This document shows, one piece after another, positions 10,619-21,698 of a stretch of 64,000 nucleotides of DNA (within the stretch, counting starts at the first letter, position 1; each line of letters opens with the position of its first letter). Below the pieces are notes generated by a model, which searched no databases, was not told where the DNA came from, and saw only the letters and a program-made list of their open reading frames with translations. This stretch comes from Gari tellinella (Eukaryota; Mollusca; Bivalvia; Cardiida; Psammobiidae). The stretch lies in NCBI GenBank assembly GCA_922989275.2, contig OV277867.1, positions 7,626,001-7,690,000 on the forward strand. The letters are read 5' to 3'. The position numbers and the translations under genes were made by a program.

Positions 10619-10740
10619 TTAACCCATTACCCAATAGATACTCCTTTTACGCCTTCAATTTGTTCAGTCACTAAAGAAAATAGTTCTACTTTTTACAGCC
10701 ATGAAAATGCACCATAATGTTTCCTATATCCCTGCAATGT
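10619..10740. mobile_element. B-type element, left half only
   Basis: TTAACCCATTACCCAATAG followed by the usual arm to TTTCCTATATCC, then unrelated sequence. Confidence 0.55.
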
Positions 10741-10859
10741 GTAGCTTTTAAAAGGTATTGTGGACAGTGGAACTTAATACTGCATTTGTTTCTATTTTCA
10801 TGTTTTATTATTTTTTCCTTATTTCATAACTAAGGAGTTTAAGTGATATAAACCTGCAC

Positions 10860-11600
10860 ATAATATGCCATTTTAAAAAAAAAACACTTTTATATTTCTA
10901 TAATTTTATAGGACAAATAATTTTTTTTCTTTCAAACAGCGATTTTAAAGCCATCCTTGTTTGTAACTAGTTTAAGATTTGCCAAAATACACTTCAGTAA
11001 CATATCTAGGGAACAGTGTCTCAGAATTTTAAATACACTCTCAAACTTTATTATGTATCATCAAAGTTGTTTTACCGTTTAAAGTTGACATTCAAATACC
11101 TAACTTTTTGTTTTGCACAGAACAATTTATCAAAATTCTGAGACACATATCCCTTGAGAAGATAATATCGTTTCATCTGCTTCAAACTGCATGATATTCA
11201 ACTTACAACTGTGAAAGTTATACATGTTCAAAAATGCCGCTTCTTTCAAGTAAGGAAATGATTATAATGTCATTTAACTGATTGGTCTGTCATTTTGACA
11301 GTCTGCCTGATTGTGAATACCCCCTGGTGAAAAATAGAGGCCCTTTTTATTTCAACCAATAAGAAGACTTCTTAAGCGACTTTCCTTAGCTCCACCCCTA
11401 ATATAAATACCAATCATACAACAATACTGATTTTAGCATGGAAAAGCCATAAATCACTCAACAGCATTTGGAGAACACCACTATCTAGTCTGAACAACGA
11501 GCTGTTAATGAGGTGTGATTTATTGGTCAAAACAGCCGGGTAAAACATTTCATTTGGTGATGAAGATTTTCAGATTAGAATCAGCAATTTAAAAAAACAA
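10860..11600. repeat. P repeat, copy 1 (dispersed, about 700 bp)
   Basis: It is homologous along its length to 22850-23580. Shared marks include TTTAAAGCCATCCTTGTTTG, AACATATCTAGGGAACAGTG, CATCTGCTTCAAACTGCA and CCACTATCTAGTC. No long open frame remains in either copy. The class is unknown. Confidence 0.65.
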
Positions 11601-12131
11601 ACCAAAAAACCCCACCAATTTTACAGCAGTTTTATAGATAACATGACACCTGAAAACAAGCTGAATTTTTTGAATGTACCATCACTATAATGTTTCTCAT
11701 TGTATACAGAATCTTTGTGTTTGTAAACTATTACGTATACAAGTCATATTCGTCTCTATGTAACTGGAGTGCCTCAAGTACAAGAAACACCAATCAAGGG
11801 ACATAACTCAGCCCAATATGGTCAAAATATTGCAATTTATAAGTTCCTTCTAACTGTTTAGGAAATGAATGGACAGACAAATGAAAATGGACAAAATGGT
11901 ACTACAATATATTCTATTTTCTGCTTTTCTTTCAACCTTCTTTTAGCAAAAATCTGTCTTCAGTACTGAAAGCAGACAATGGGGTAAAGGGTGTGAAGGA
12001 AAGGTTAAAAGAATGTTGAGTGTATTGGACAATCAGTCTAATTCCTGTGGAGAAATTGAATGTCTGGCCTGGTGTCTCTAGATGATAGAACATAGGACAT
12101 TTGTCATGGCTATATCAATTTAGCCTTACAT
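11601..12131. other. No gene recognised
   Basis: AT-rich sequence. It contains CAAGGGACATAACTC at about 11796, a motif common in bivalve repeats, and a remnant of a B right arm near 11920-11995. No coding signal. Confidence 0.4.
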
Positions 12132-12321
12132 CAGGGCTCCAGATAAGGGGGGTATTTCAAAAACTAAAATCTTTATTTCTGCTTAAAACCCTATGGTGTC
12201 ACTACTCATTAGAATCGTCTCGAAGAGACGATTCTAATGAGTAGTAACATCATAGGATTTGATGCTAAAATAAGTGAGAAAATATTGGATTTGTGCAGTT
12301 AACTCCCTCTTATCTGGAGCC
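12132..12321. mobile_element. J-type foldback element with 6-bp target duplication
   Basis: Type copy for family J. It starts CAGGGCTCCAGATAAGGGG and ends CCTCTTATCTGGAGC, flanked by TTACAT. The centre is core 4: ACTCATTAGAATCGTCTC, GAAGAGACG and the inverse, between TATGGTGTCACT and AGTAACATCATA. Non-coding. About twenty copies are in the window. Confidence 0.8.
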
Positions 12322-12484
12322 TTACATATTGTCTAACATACCTCTTTGCCAATACAGTGACCCCACCCTCTACAATAGTCTTGGTTCTTGTAAATTGTAT
12401 TTTGTATAATATGAAAATTGTATAATATGTAATATGATGAAATAAAATTCATTTAAAAAAAAGTCTTGACCATGGTTCTCTATA

Positions 12485-12705
12485 TTTTATGATGCCTTTA
12501 TTTTTTTTCCTCCACTGAAGAAAATAATTCCAATTTATACAGTCATGCACAACTTCAAATATCCTATTTCCTAGCAGATTGTAGCTTAAAACAGGCTAAA
12601 AAGTAAAGTAGAATGTGCCCTAAGGCACATTCTGCTTTACTTTCAACCTTCTTTAAGTGGTCACCAGTCTTCAAAACTAGAAACAGACTCTGGGGGAATG
12701 GATTG
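12485..12705. mobile_element. B-type element, ends eroded
   Basis: The core palindrome with GTGCCCTAAGGCAC apex and both arms are present. The TTAA ends are not preserved. Confidence 0.6.
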
Positions 12706-12912
12706 AAACATGTTTTACTGCACAAGTGTTAAACTGAATTTGCAGTTATAACGAATTTGTACAAACTTGAGCAAAGTGACCAATCTTTGGAGAAGCATCA
12801 AGGAGAGAAGTCTGCTTAATGCAAGATAACACTAATAAAGAGCTTCTCCATTATTTTACACTGCAGTAACCTGCATCCTGTGTCAAAGACAATCAATAAG
12901 TCTTCTTTTCAA

Positions 12913-13389
12913 CAGGGCTCCAGATAAGAGGGAGCAAACTGAACAAATCCAACATTCTTACCCTTCTGAAGCACCAAACCCTATGGTGTTACTACTCATT
13001 AGAATCGTCTCCAAGAGACGATTCTAATGAGTAGATCACCATAAGGTTTAATGCAGAAATAAAGATTTTAGTTTTTGAAATACTCTCCTTATCTGAAGCC
13101 CTGTTTTGATTTGATTTGTTATGATTTTACGCCGCTTTTAACAGTGTTTCAGTCATATCGCGACGTCAAGCTTATTACAGGTGGAGGAAGACCCCAGAAG
13201 CCCTTTATGCACCGTTCAGACACAAATTGGCAACTGGATAGAACCACCAACCTTCCGCAAGCCAGCTGGAAGGCTTCCCCACATGAAAATTGAAAGACCC
13301 AAGTAGGATCCGAACTCACAGCGGTGAGGAGCTTAGTGATGTAAGTCACAGTGACTATACCACTAGGCCACGGAGGCCCCCGAAGCCCT
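12913..13389. mobile_element. J-type element interrupted by a SINE
   Basis: CAGGGCTCCAGATAAGAGG begins at 12913 and the end GAAGCCCT is repeated around the SINE (13095-13102, 13382-13389). The outer flanks TTTTCAA match on both sides of the whole composite, so the SINE inserted into the last bases of the J element. Confidence 0.75.
13103..13381 (-). mobile_element. V-SINE-like retroelement inside a J element
   Basis: Same family as the copy at 8664, with tail TTTTGATTTGATTTG and head GGCCTCCGTGGCC on the minus strand. The 8-bp duplication GAAGCCCT is derived from the J terminus. Confidence 0.8.
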
Positions 13390-13512
13390 ATTTTCAATAA
13401 CTACTTTTTACAAGCTACTAGTATTATTCTTAGTCATTTCACGGTGGATGCTGACTATGTTCTGTTATATTCAGTGTTGATATGAAGAGTTCTGGCTGTA
13501 TTTCCCAATATA

Positions 13513-13718
13513 CAGTAAAACCTCGCTATTACGACCACTAAAACGAAGGCTAATTGATTGTTTAATAGACAGGTGACAGCTTAAAGCAAGGTGACAGTGA
13601 AACAGAAAGCTCCTACAGGAGCTTTCTGTTTCACTGTCACCTTGTTTTAAGCGGTCACCTACCATAAACACCCTAATAATTAACATAATTTAGTGGTCGT
13701 AATAGAGAGGTTTTACTG
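13513..13718. mobile_element. E-type foldback element (TA target)
   Basis: CAGTAAAACCTCGCTATTAC to GTAATAGAGAGGTTTTACTG, with TA on both sides. The apex GCTCCTACAGGAGC is perfect. Confidence 0.75.
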
Positions 13719-13838
13719 TAGTAAAACTTCTTTGTTATGAGGAGAAGCCGTTGTTTTTATAATTTTAGCATTTTGAACACATGTGGTAGTAATGTCCCTA
13801 GAGTAACAGCTTTGTTGCCACTTTGTCTACTACAGTTA

Positions 13839-14872
13839 CAAGAGAGCCATGGTGGCCCTGAAGCCGCTCACCTGAGGATAGTGAACATGTTAAGTGTTAC
13901 CATAGAGTTTCACTTATAATCAAACTCATCCTAAGAACTTATAGCCATATATAGCTCGCTAAAAGTTGTTCAAAACATATTCCACTTTGTAGATATTAGT
14001 GTGTAAACATTATTCAAAATTTTGCATTTCTAGCATATATAAGTACAGCGCTCCCTCTCTACAACGACACTCAATGGGAGACAACAAATATGTGCGTTGT
14101 TCGGAGGGAGTCGTTATAGGGAGTGAACTTGGTTGACATTTGCAAACAGCTCGAATCCAGATCAGACGCTGCGTAACGCTGTTTGTCATTTGTCATAATG
14201 TTTTTTCTGTCCAAATGTCATTTATGTAAGAAAAACAGCAGACAACAATTTTAGCTAGATGATAATGCATCAGTGCAAGCATAAAGCATAATTTTCGTGG
14301 GAACAGCAGTGAATGTCGTTGTAAGGAGGGAGTCGTTGTAAGGAGGGCCGTTGTAGAGAGGGAACGCTGTACATCAAGGGAAGAAAACTCTTGACCTCAT
14401 GGTTCTTAGTTTTTACCCAAATTTCATTTAACTGATTAAACCTACAGTAATGTACATTGTGTGAAAGTAAAATTAAAATCTGTTAAAAATTGTAGCTGAT
14501 AGAGTGTATACACTGTTAAATGAGGTATTTTTAACGCACCAAAGACAGAACTTTTGACCTATTGCTTCCATTTCACTGGCAGTCAAATTACCTGAGAACT
14601 TGTGGCCATTATATAAGTTTATCCATGTCCATTCACACTTGTATACACTAGAGTGTTAACAAAAATCGGAAAGTGACTTATTCTAACAAAAAGCTGAGAA
14701 ATAACTCAACAAAATGGCCTGATTGCACTCAAATTTAACTTTATCTAAGAACTTACACTCTTACTTGTGTGCAAATAAATTCAAAACCTATTCAACACTG
14801 TAATTGCTTAGAGTGTTAACACTGTAAAATATGGCCTACCCAACATTGACCTGTTGTTCCAATTGTATTATA
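13839..14872. mobile_element. Q-type element (CAAGAG start), with an F element inside
   Basis: It begins CAAGAGAGCCATGGTGGCCC then CCGCTCACCTGAGG, the start motif shared with 52381. Repeated blocks TAAGAACTTATAGCC and GAGTGTTAACA follow. I see no clean 3' hairpin. These starts, and the hairpin-TAAAA ends of its relatives, recall non-autonomous Helitron-like elements, but that is inference only. Confidence 0.4.
14046..14369. mobile_element. F-type foldback element (TA target)
   Basis: Ends CAGCGCTCCCTCTCTACAAC and its inverse GAGGGAACGCTG, flanked by TA. The core 1 palindrome has lost most of its second arm. Subterminal GGAGGGAGTCGTT repeats are typical of the family. Confidence 0.7.
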
Positions 14873-15065
14873 CAGGGCTCAAAATAAGGGGAGTATTTCA
14901 AAAATTTAAATCTTTATTTCTGCTTTAAACCCTATGGTGTCATAACTCATTAGAATCGTCTCGAAGAGACGATTCTAATGAGTAGTAACACCATAGGATT
15001 TGGTGCTAAAATGAGTGAGAAAATACTTGATTTGTTCAGTTTACTCCCTCTTATCTAAAACCCTG
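14873..15065. mobile_element. J-type foldback element
   Basis: CAGGGCTCAAAATAAGGGG to CTCTTATCTAAAACCCTG. Core 4 is intact. Confidence 0.7.
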
Positions 15066-15189
15066 TGTATATCTTATCTATCTCTTTCAAGAGCACTATA
15101 GTTTTTTTTTACCAAAAAGAAGGTTGACAATAATAAGAAAGATCTCAAATGGATCTTTCTGCTTCACTTTCATCTTGATTTACTTGGCT

Positions 15190-15401
15190 TTAACCAATTA
15201 CCCCATAGCCTCTTTCTAGTTTTGAATACATTCTTAGCGACCTTACTTTCAGCCTGATTTAAGCTACCATCTGCTAGGATATGGAAACTATTGTTTATAG
15301 TATACATGTATATTCTTAATTGTATAAAGTGTGACTATTTTTCTTCAGTGGAGGAATAAATAAAAGGCTTGAAAATGTGTATTTATAGAGTAATGGATTA
15401 A
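15190..15401. mobile_element. B-type element, core reduced
   Basis: TTAACCAATTACCCCATAGC to ATAGAGTAATGGATTAA. Only one core arm remains. Confidence 0.6.
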
Positions 15402-15704
15402 ACCGGGGAAAACTTATAATGTGAAGTGATAAAACAATGTTTTTACAATACAGTTAGCGTTAAACAAGAATTCCAATACTAAACTAATCATAAACTAACT
15501 CCCAAAGGATGCATAATGTTTGCCTATGAATTTTACAAAATAGATCACCCTTTTGTTATTAGCTATTTTTTATGGTTGTTATTAAATCAAATTGTCAATG
15601 GGAGAAATGTAACGGGAATCTTAATGCAAACTTCAAAAAGGATCACAGGACAATACTTATCATCTTCACCCATTACCGCAGAAATATACTTTGTATGCCT
15701 CTAA
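15402..15704. other. No gene recognised
   Basis: AT-rich unique sequence. The open frames are short and without splice support. Confidence 0.4.
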
Positions 15705-16155
15705 TCAGGTCTCCAGATAAGGGGGATATTTCAAAAATTAAAATCTTTATTTCTGTTTTAAATCCTATGGTGCGACAACTCATTAGAATTGTCTCGAAGA
15801 GACGATTCTAATGAGTAGTGACACTATAGGATTTGATGCTGAAGTAAGTGAGAAAATGTTGGATTTGTGCAATTGTACTCCCTCTTATCTGCAGGGCTGC
15901 CATAAGTTGACATAAAAAATCCTAAGATTTCCAAATATGCATTTTTTAAGTGCGATTTTACGAATCGTACCTTCACCCCATCGCCTGTGTCTAGTTTTAT
16001 TGACACATGACAACTTAAAGCAGACTGAAAGTAAAGCAGAATGCGCCTTAAGGCGCATTCTGCTTTACTTTCAGCCTGCTTTAAGCTACCATGTACTAGA
16101 AAAAAAATCCGGAGATCTAGGAAAAATCCGGAGAAATGGCAACCCTGTATCTGGC
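15705..16155. mobile_element. J-type element split by an L element
   Basis: The J left end is CAGGTCTCCAGATAAGGGG. Its right end CTCTTATCTG is cut by the L element and resumes as TATCTGGCT. CTAAT flanks the whole composite. This shows L inserting into a J terminus. Confidence 0.7.
15892..16147. mobile_element. L-type element nested in J
   Basis: CAGGGCTGCCATAAGTTGAC to GAAATGGCAACCCTG with target duplication TATCTG at 15886-15891 and 16148-16153. Core 2 is perfect. Confidence 0.75.
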
Positions 16156-16588
16156 TCTAATAATTTCTTCACTAAGGAACAGTTGTGTTCAAGTTGGAAA
16201 TAATTATTTAAAGTTATTGTTTGTATGATGAAATATTTTTTATCCCAACAAACCATGGATCATGTTTGAAGTGGGACAACCCTTTAGATCAGGGATGACT
16301 GCAGGAAATTAACAACCAGAGTACAAATGCAAAGACATTTTCCACACCACATGCCATGTTATAAGGTAGTTTGTAAGCATTTTAATTAGTGAGTATATTA
16401 ATCTACAGTCAAACTTGGGTTCAGAAGCCATGGGAAAAGCTATAAATCTGCAGTCCTTTATACAGGTGGCATCTAAAGCAGCTTTTAATGTAAGACAAAT
16501 ATAAAGCATAAAACCGTGTATTTATGGAGTAATGGGTTAAGCACTCCCCCTCCTTTACAGATCTCAATAACTCTTCAGAGAATGGCTG

Positions 16589-16777
16589 CCCCTGATAAAA
16601 TGGAGAAATTGTCCAAATATATTCTCATTTCATCTCATTTCAGCACTAAATCTTATAGTGTGACTACTCATTAGAATTGTCTAGAAATGAGGATTCTAAT
16701 GAGTAGTCACACCATAGGGTTTGATTCAGAAAGAAAGATTTAAACTTTTGAAAAACTCCCCTTATCTGGAGCTCTGT
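16589..16777. mobile_element. J-type element, left end worn
   Basis: The core 4 palindrome has a mutated apex (GTCTAGAAATGAGG). The right end CTTATCTGGAGCTCTG is clear. Confidence 0.6.
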
Positions 16778-16832
16778 TTATACAAGTTAGACTGTGTTGC
16801 AAACCCATGCAGAAACAGTTCTTAGTTTGATG

Positions 16833-17119
16833 TTAACCCATTTTTATGCGTGATACTCTTTTAGGTGTACCTCTAGGCAAACAGTTACACTTTTAGGGGT
16901 ACCTCTAGGCAAACATTACACTTTTAGGTGTACCTCTAGGCAAACAGTTATGATCTCGGATCAGGCCCCACAGGGCCTGATCTGAGATCAAAACAGTTTG
17001 CAGCTAAGTCAATATTCTATCAGAAACTGCTACAATATTTTGCAAATATTTCAGTTATACCCGCTGCAGACGACATTTTAAAATGGCCGCTAAATATTAC
17101 CAAGCATTCCATGGGTTAA
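16833..17119. mobile_element. A'-type element with an internal triplicate
   Basis: TTAACCCATTTTTATGCG to CATTCCATGGGTTAA. Within the left arm, ACACTTTTAGGTGTACCTC-like units repeat three times at 16855-16945. The palindrome apex GGCCCCACAGGGCC is intact. Confidence 0.65.
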
Positions 17120-17291
17120 ACTGTTAATGAAAACTCACTCATGTCTTGTTATTATAAGAAAAATGCAGATGTGTTTTGGTCATTTGGATGCTATAACATG
17201 TAGAGCCCATAATGCAGTAATGTACCAGTCAAAATACACTGTAACTTTTGAAAACTGGAAGCCTAAAAAACAATATAAACTGTTGCTTGGT

Positions 17292-17505
17292 TTAATGCTT
17301 TACCCCATAAATACACCTTTTTATGCCTTTAATTTATTCCTTTACAGAAAAAAAGCTCTACTTTATACAGTCATGAATATGCAACATAAGAAATATTTCC
17401 TTTATCCTAGCAAATAAATTACAGCAGGCTGAAAGAAAAGCAGAGCCTGCTTTAAGAAACCTCATATCTTCAATACTAAAATCAAGCTATGGGGCAATGG
17501 GTTAA
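17292..17505. mobile_element. B-type element, core reduced
   Basis: TTAATGCTTTACCCCATAAA to GGGGCAATGGGTTAA. The core is shortened to GCAGGCTGAAAGAAAAGC then AGAGCCTGC. Confidence 0.6.
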
Positions 17506-17562
17506 AAAATTATCAATTCAACTTCTCTTGATTGGTCACTAATTGTCCCTAGAAAACATCCC

Positions 17563-18022
17563 TTAACCCTTTCCCTTATAGAAGCGACTTTTAGCGCATT
17601 CATTTTATTCATTCGCCAAAGAAAATAGTTCCATTTTATACTGTCATGAATATGTACCATAAGAAATATTTTCTATATCCTAGCAGATAGTAACTTAACC
17701 CTTTGAACCCTAGTCCCGCATATAGGCGTCCTTTTCAAACAGTATACATGTGAAAAGTGCACTTGTCCTATGCAAACAGTGAAGACCCAGATCAGAGGGC
17801 TCCTTATGGAGCCCTCTGATCTGGGTCTTTACTGTTTGTCATAATGCAAAACATTGACAAAAACAACCCTAAAAAGTCAAAAATGGACTAGACTCAAATG
17901 GAAACTGGGATTGTCCATTTTAAGTTTCAGGGAGGAAAGAGTTAAAGCAGGTTTACTTTCAACCTGCTTTAAGTGGTCATCTATCTTCAAAACTACAAAC
18001 AAGCTATGGGGTAATGGGTTAA
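17563..18022. mobile_element. B-type element interrupted by a D element
   Basis: TTAACCCTTTCCCTTATAG to GGGGTAATGGGTTAA. The core-2 CTTAAAGC site is split by the D element exactly at TTAA (left GTAACTTAA, right TTAAAGCAGG). Confidence 0.75.
17695..17945. mobile_element. D-type foldback element (TTAA ends), nested in B
   Basis: Type copy for family D: TTAACCCTTTGAACCCTAG to CAGGGAGGAAAGAGTTAA. The central palindrome (core 3) is GACCCAGATCAGAGGGCTCC and its inverse. Subterminal marks are CCCGCATATAGGCGTCC and AATGGACTAGACT. Both TTAA copies come from the host B element. Confidence 0.8.
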
Positions 18023-18400
18023 CTGCCTATCTTCAGAACCATGCAGTTTTCAGAAGTGTTATTGTACTTCAATTGTGGCAAACCGTATCGATTGTTCCAT
18101 CCAGTCACATAGCATCTGCAGAAAAGGTGTTGACAAATACAAATACAACAAAATTGGTACCCATTCCATCGCAGAAAGGTTAGATATCCAGGATATAAGT
18201 TTGGCAACCAATTTTCATAGCACAAATGTATCCAAACGTAGATATGAAACTGAAAACTAAACCATGAAGACAACTGGCCATGGCCATGCAGGTGTTGTAT
18301 ATGTTATACTATATTGTCAAGCATAAACTGGGAGGGGTGGTAAAGGGGGAGGAGCATGTGAGAGAGGGGCGTGGATGTCAAAGCTTGTGGCAATGGTACT
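18023..18400. other. Unique stretch, no supported gene
   Basis: Open frames on both strands of 60-85 codons overlap at 18019-18273. No frame has convincing splice sites at both ends, so I do not call an exon. Confidence 0.3.
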
Positions 18401-18407
18401 AAGTCTA

Positions 18408-18547
18408 AGGTTATAACACTTTTGAATTGAGTCTGAAGTAGTTCTCAAGTATTTGATTGGTCAGATTTGAGCCTAGGCTCAAATCTGACCAATCAAATGC
18501 TTGAGAACGATAACAGACTCAACTCAGACACTTTATAACCTTGGACC
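18408..18547. mobile_element. K-type foldback element
   Basis: The central TTTGAGCCTAGGCTCAAA is perfect. Outer ends are AAGGTTATAACACTTTTG and CTTTATAACCTTGG. Confidence 0.65.
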
Positions 18548-18813
18548 CCGATGTAATCCTGATGTATGATGAAATAAAGGCCATGTGATACTGGTTATAC
18601 TCCTGTAACAGGTGTATGGGGAAACTTGTCCATATCAATACAAATAAATATGACAATAATGCAAGATATCACATTTTCGCATAATATGCTTTCAACCAAC
18701 TTCATTCTTTCTTTTTCTACCAGTTCATGTAAACATGGTAAAAATTTCTGTGTTTTGGAAGTTACCTTCCAACTTGAAACCCACCGGATATCATAATTGT
18801 GAGGGCACAATCA

Positions 18814-19151
18814 TCAAGTATACAAATTGCTTTCACATCGAATCAACCCCTTAAAATTGGGTTCCTTGTTTTCATTTTCCTCATCAGCCTCTCTGCTTGA
18901 TGAATGCTGAATCCTACTATATAACTGATGGTAATCAACTTGTGCGTGACTGTGGCTGCAGGAACCTGCAGTACTTTGATTACAACATGCACCTGCTGCA
19001 AGCTGATTGGCTGAAGGGGAGTGGTCATCAGGCTGGTAGGTGTGGTCTTGACATATATGGGCGTGTGCAATAGAGTTGTAAGAGCCTATACTGGTGACTC
19101 GTGTTACAGTATGAGGTAAAGCAAGGGACATGTCCCGTCTCAAAACCAGAG
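18814..19151 (-). CDS. Gene Y, last coding exon (unknown protein C-terminus)
   Basis: On the minus strand the acceptor GCACTATTTCAG ends at 19152. The frame then runs 112 codons to a TGA at 18814-18816. It starts with two bases (CT) that complete the split codon left by the exon at 21467-21282 (G + CT gives Ala), so the two exons are phase-compatible. The peptide opens with LVLRRDMSLALPHTVTRV, then a His/Ser/Cys-rich middle (HAHICQDHTYQPDDHSPS; AGSCSHSHAQVDYHQLYSRI), then an acidic stretch EADEENENKEPN. It is low in hydrophobic residues and reads like a cytoplasmic tail. I do not recognise the family. This part is unique in the window and not built from any of the repeats. Confidence 0.6.
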
Positions 19152-19229
19152 CTGAAATAGTGCAGTGTGATATGAGTAGAGGAACAGACCTACTAACTGT
19201 AACGTTCACTTTCTTCTAGCAAGTTTTAT

Positions 19230-19400
19230 TGAATAAATAGATAAAAAAAAAAGCCATTACAATTACAACAAAGAAGACTTACTACTGGTGTTCAAGACAG
19301 GGAGCAGCTTAAAGCACAATAAAACAAAAGCAGAAAGCTCCTATATGAGCTTTCTAATTTACATTTATCTTGCTTACACCCTGCTCATGCTGAATATTCA
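19230..19400. repeat. E/B-type core remnant
   Basis: AGCAGCTTAAAGCACAATAA and GCTCCTATATGAGC form a worn core. No ends are visible. Confidence 0.45.
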
Positions 19401-19440
19401 TATATAACACTAATCTATCATCTGAAATATTACATTTTTG

Positions 19441-19790
19441 AGGCATAGATGATAATAGTTTACTTTGGCTTCAACAAAAGGTATTACTTTAGTTCATCAC
19501 ATCAAAATGAAACACCCTAAAGGTGTCAAATCTTTCAAATACAAACGGGAAACCATGTTTTGCCTGAAAATTGAAACCCGACAGAACTTGACAGCTGCAG
19601 TAGGCTTCCTTAAAGTAAGGCCTGCTTGTCTGAAACAAAAAACTTTCTGCACTTATAGTTTTCATTGTCACACGTATATAAAAGTGACTTACAACACCAA
19701 AGATATTTTGAAAGTTGTTTTTCATTTTGAGGAGAGATTCAAGACTTAACACAAACAAAGTATAGTCAACTTTGCACTCATTCAGCATTC
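19441..19790. other. Unique block open on both strands, strand undecided
   Basis: The plus strand has a frame ending at GGCTTCCTTAAA with donor-like GTAAGG at 19615. The minus strand has TTTGTTTCAG as an acceptor-like site at about 19634 with an open frame to a TGA near 19505. Either could be an exon; on the minus strand it would lie inside the gene Y intron. I cannot choose from sequence alone. Confidence 0.25.
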
Positions 19791-19844
19791 AATGAAGATT
19801 TCTATAAATATTTTCTCTATTGCCATCGGTGCCAAACATCTTTA

Positions 19845-20063
19845 CTCAATTTCTCCATCAATACGCCCTTTTACACCTCTAATTATTCTTACACTTAGGA
19901 AAGGTGTCCCACTCAGAAGTCCTGAACATAAAACACAAAAGGCATTTTCCAGATGGTAGCTTTATAGTAGGTTTAAAGTAAAACTTTAGGAGCATTCTGT
20001 TTCACTTTTAACTGCTTTAACTGGTCACCTGTTTTCAAAACTAGAAACAGGCTATGGGTTAAC
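19845..20063. mobile_element. B-type element, ends worn
   Basis: CCATCAATACGCCCTTTTAC on the left, AGAAACAGGCTATGGGTTAA on the right. The core is mostly lost. Confidence 0.5.
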
Positions 20064-20255
20064 TGTTACAAGCTGTAGGCAAAAAGGCATGAGGAAAGTC
20101 AAACAGAAAGCTGTAATAGAATCTTTCTACTTTACTTTCATCATGCTTTAAGCTGCCAACATAATGAGTGTTCATAGGAATGTTATCAATAAGGTGAAGA
20201 TCTTACCAGGGGTAAAAGGTCAAAGTGTTTTAAGGCTTGTCCAAGGAGAAATGGG

Positions 20256-20459
20256 TTAACCCTTAGCCTGCCACTCACGACTATAGCTCCATATGCAAAC
20301 AGCTTGGATCCGGATGAGACGCCGAGTAACTCGGCGTCTCATCCGGATCCAAGCTGTTTGACACTCGGACAACATTTTCAGCAATTTTGAGCAACTTTGA
20401 AACTTGAAGCAGACGAGAAATATAGCAGACGACAATTTATTTGGCGGGCTAAGGGTTAA
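20256..20459. mobile_element. G-type foldback element
   Basis: TTAACCCTTAGCCTGCCACT to GGCGGGCTAAGGGTTAA. Almost base-for-base the same as the copy at 44080, except at the right end of that copy. Confidence 0.8.
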
Positions 20460-20569
20460 GACATTCAAAAACATTAATTGTGGATGAAAGTATTAAATGG
20501 ATATCTCCTAAGACGTGAAGCTGCTTGAAGGAAAAAGAGCTTCACTGTATTTTTAATTTTGGCCTGCAT

Positions 20570-20727
20570 ATAAAAGACAGGTGACAGCCTAAAGCAAGGT
20601 GACAGTAAAACAGAAAGCTCCTTCAGGAGCTTTCTGTTTTACTGTCACCTTGCTTTAAGCGGTTACCTGTCATAAGTACTAATAATCAAGACAATTTAGT
20701 GGTCGTGATAGAGGCGTTTTTTACTGT
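20570..20727. mobile_element. E-type element, left end missing
   Basis: The core GACAGTAAAACAGAAAGC with apex GCTCCTTCAGGAGC is perfect. The right end reads AGTGGTCGTGATAGAGGCG then TTTTTTACTGTA. Confidence 0.65.
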
Positions 20728-20914
20728 ATCTTCATTGAATGGTTTCTACGCCCAAAGTTGACGGCAGTTGACTCACACAGGCAGAAGTACAATAACTAAC
20801 GGCAAAGCAAAGAGAAGTTTGAATACTAGAAACTTTTCACTTCATTTTCCGTTCTATAGGCAAAATGCATGGAGATAAAAAGGTAAGAAATTTGAGAAGT
20901 TATTCAGTAGCAGC

Positions 20915-21101
20915 CAGGGCTCCAGATAAGGGGAGTTTTTGAAAACTGAAATCTTTATGTCTGCACAAAACCCTATGGTGTGACCACTCATTAGAATTGT
21001 CTCTTCGAGACAATTCTAATGAGTTGTCACACCATAGGGTTTTGTTTAAAAATAAAGGCGAAAATATTGATTATTTTTGTTTACCCGCTTATCTAGAGCC
21101 A
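20915..21101. mobile_element. J-type foldback element
   Basis: CAGGGCTCCAGATAAGGGG to CCGCTTATCTAGAGCC. Core 4 is perfect, with apex GTCTCTTCGAGAC. Confidence 0.7.
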
Positions 21102-21281
21102 TGAAACTGTAGCACACTTTACCTAAACCAGAGTACCACAAAAGTTACAGGAATTACAGTTACAGAATTACAAAATAATTACAACATATACAAGAAAATT
21201 TGTAATTTGTGTGAAATTTGTTCAGTGTGTAGAGAGTTACAATATAGGCAACAACGAGGACAAATTACTTTGTGTCTTTAC

Positions 21282-21467
21282 CTGATGACGATGGACTGGA
21301 TGTTTTGGAAGTGTTACCGCTACTGTCTCCTCCGCTAGGGTACCGTGAGTAGCCCGCTGTGTGCTGCCCGCTACAGTGCGGGTGTACCAAACATGGAGAT
21401 TTCCCACCAGAGCGTGGAAGGTCTGCGGCACATTTTAATAGACTGTAGACGGGATCTACGGGACCAG
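21282..21467 (-). CDS. Gene Y, internal coding exon
   Basis: On the minus strand the acceptor GATATATATTTCAG ends at 21468 and the donor is TCATCAG|GTAAAGAC at 21282/21281. The 186-bp exon is open in one frame, entering and leaving in phase 1. Peptide marks: PVDPVYSLLKCAADLPRSGG, then a Cys/His patch (CLVHPHCSGQH), then a Ser/Thr-rich run GGDSSGNTSKTSSPSSS. It joins in frame to 19151-18814, and by phase it could join 7199-7069. Earlier exons must lie above 21467; I could not identify them. The function is unknown. Confidence 0.6.
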
Positions 21468-21698
21468 CTGAAATATATATCATGGTAACATTTATATTGA
21501 TGTTCATACAAATATTGTTTTGGATGTTTGCAGTTTATGTGTGCAATTTCATCAAAATCCACGGATAAACATTTGAGAAGTGGGGGGAACAAATGTCAGT
21601 TTTCAGAACAGTTTACACCACAATTCCTGCAGTAAACCACCCCTACCTTAGCACTGTTCATGAGTTTATGATTTGAATTTCTTCTAAGCTATTTCCCA

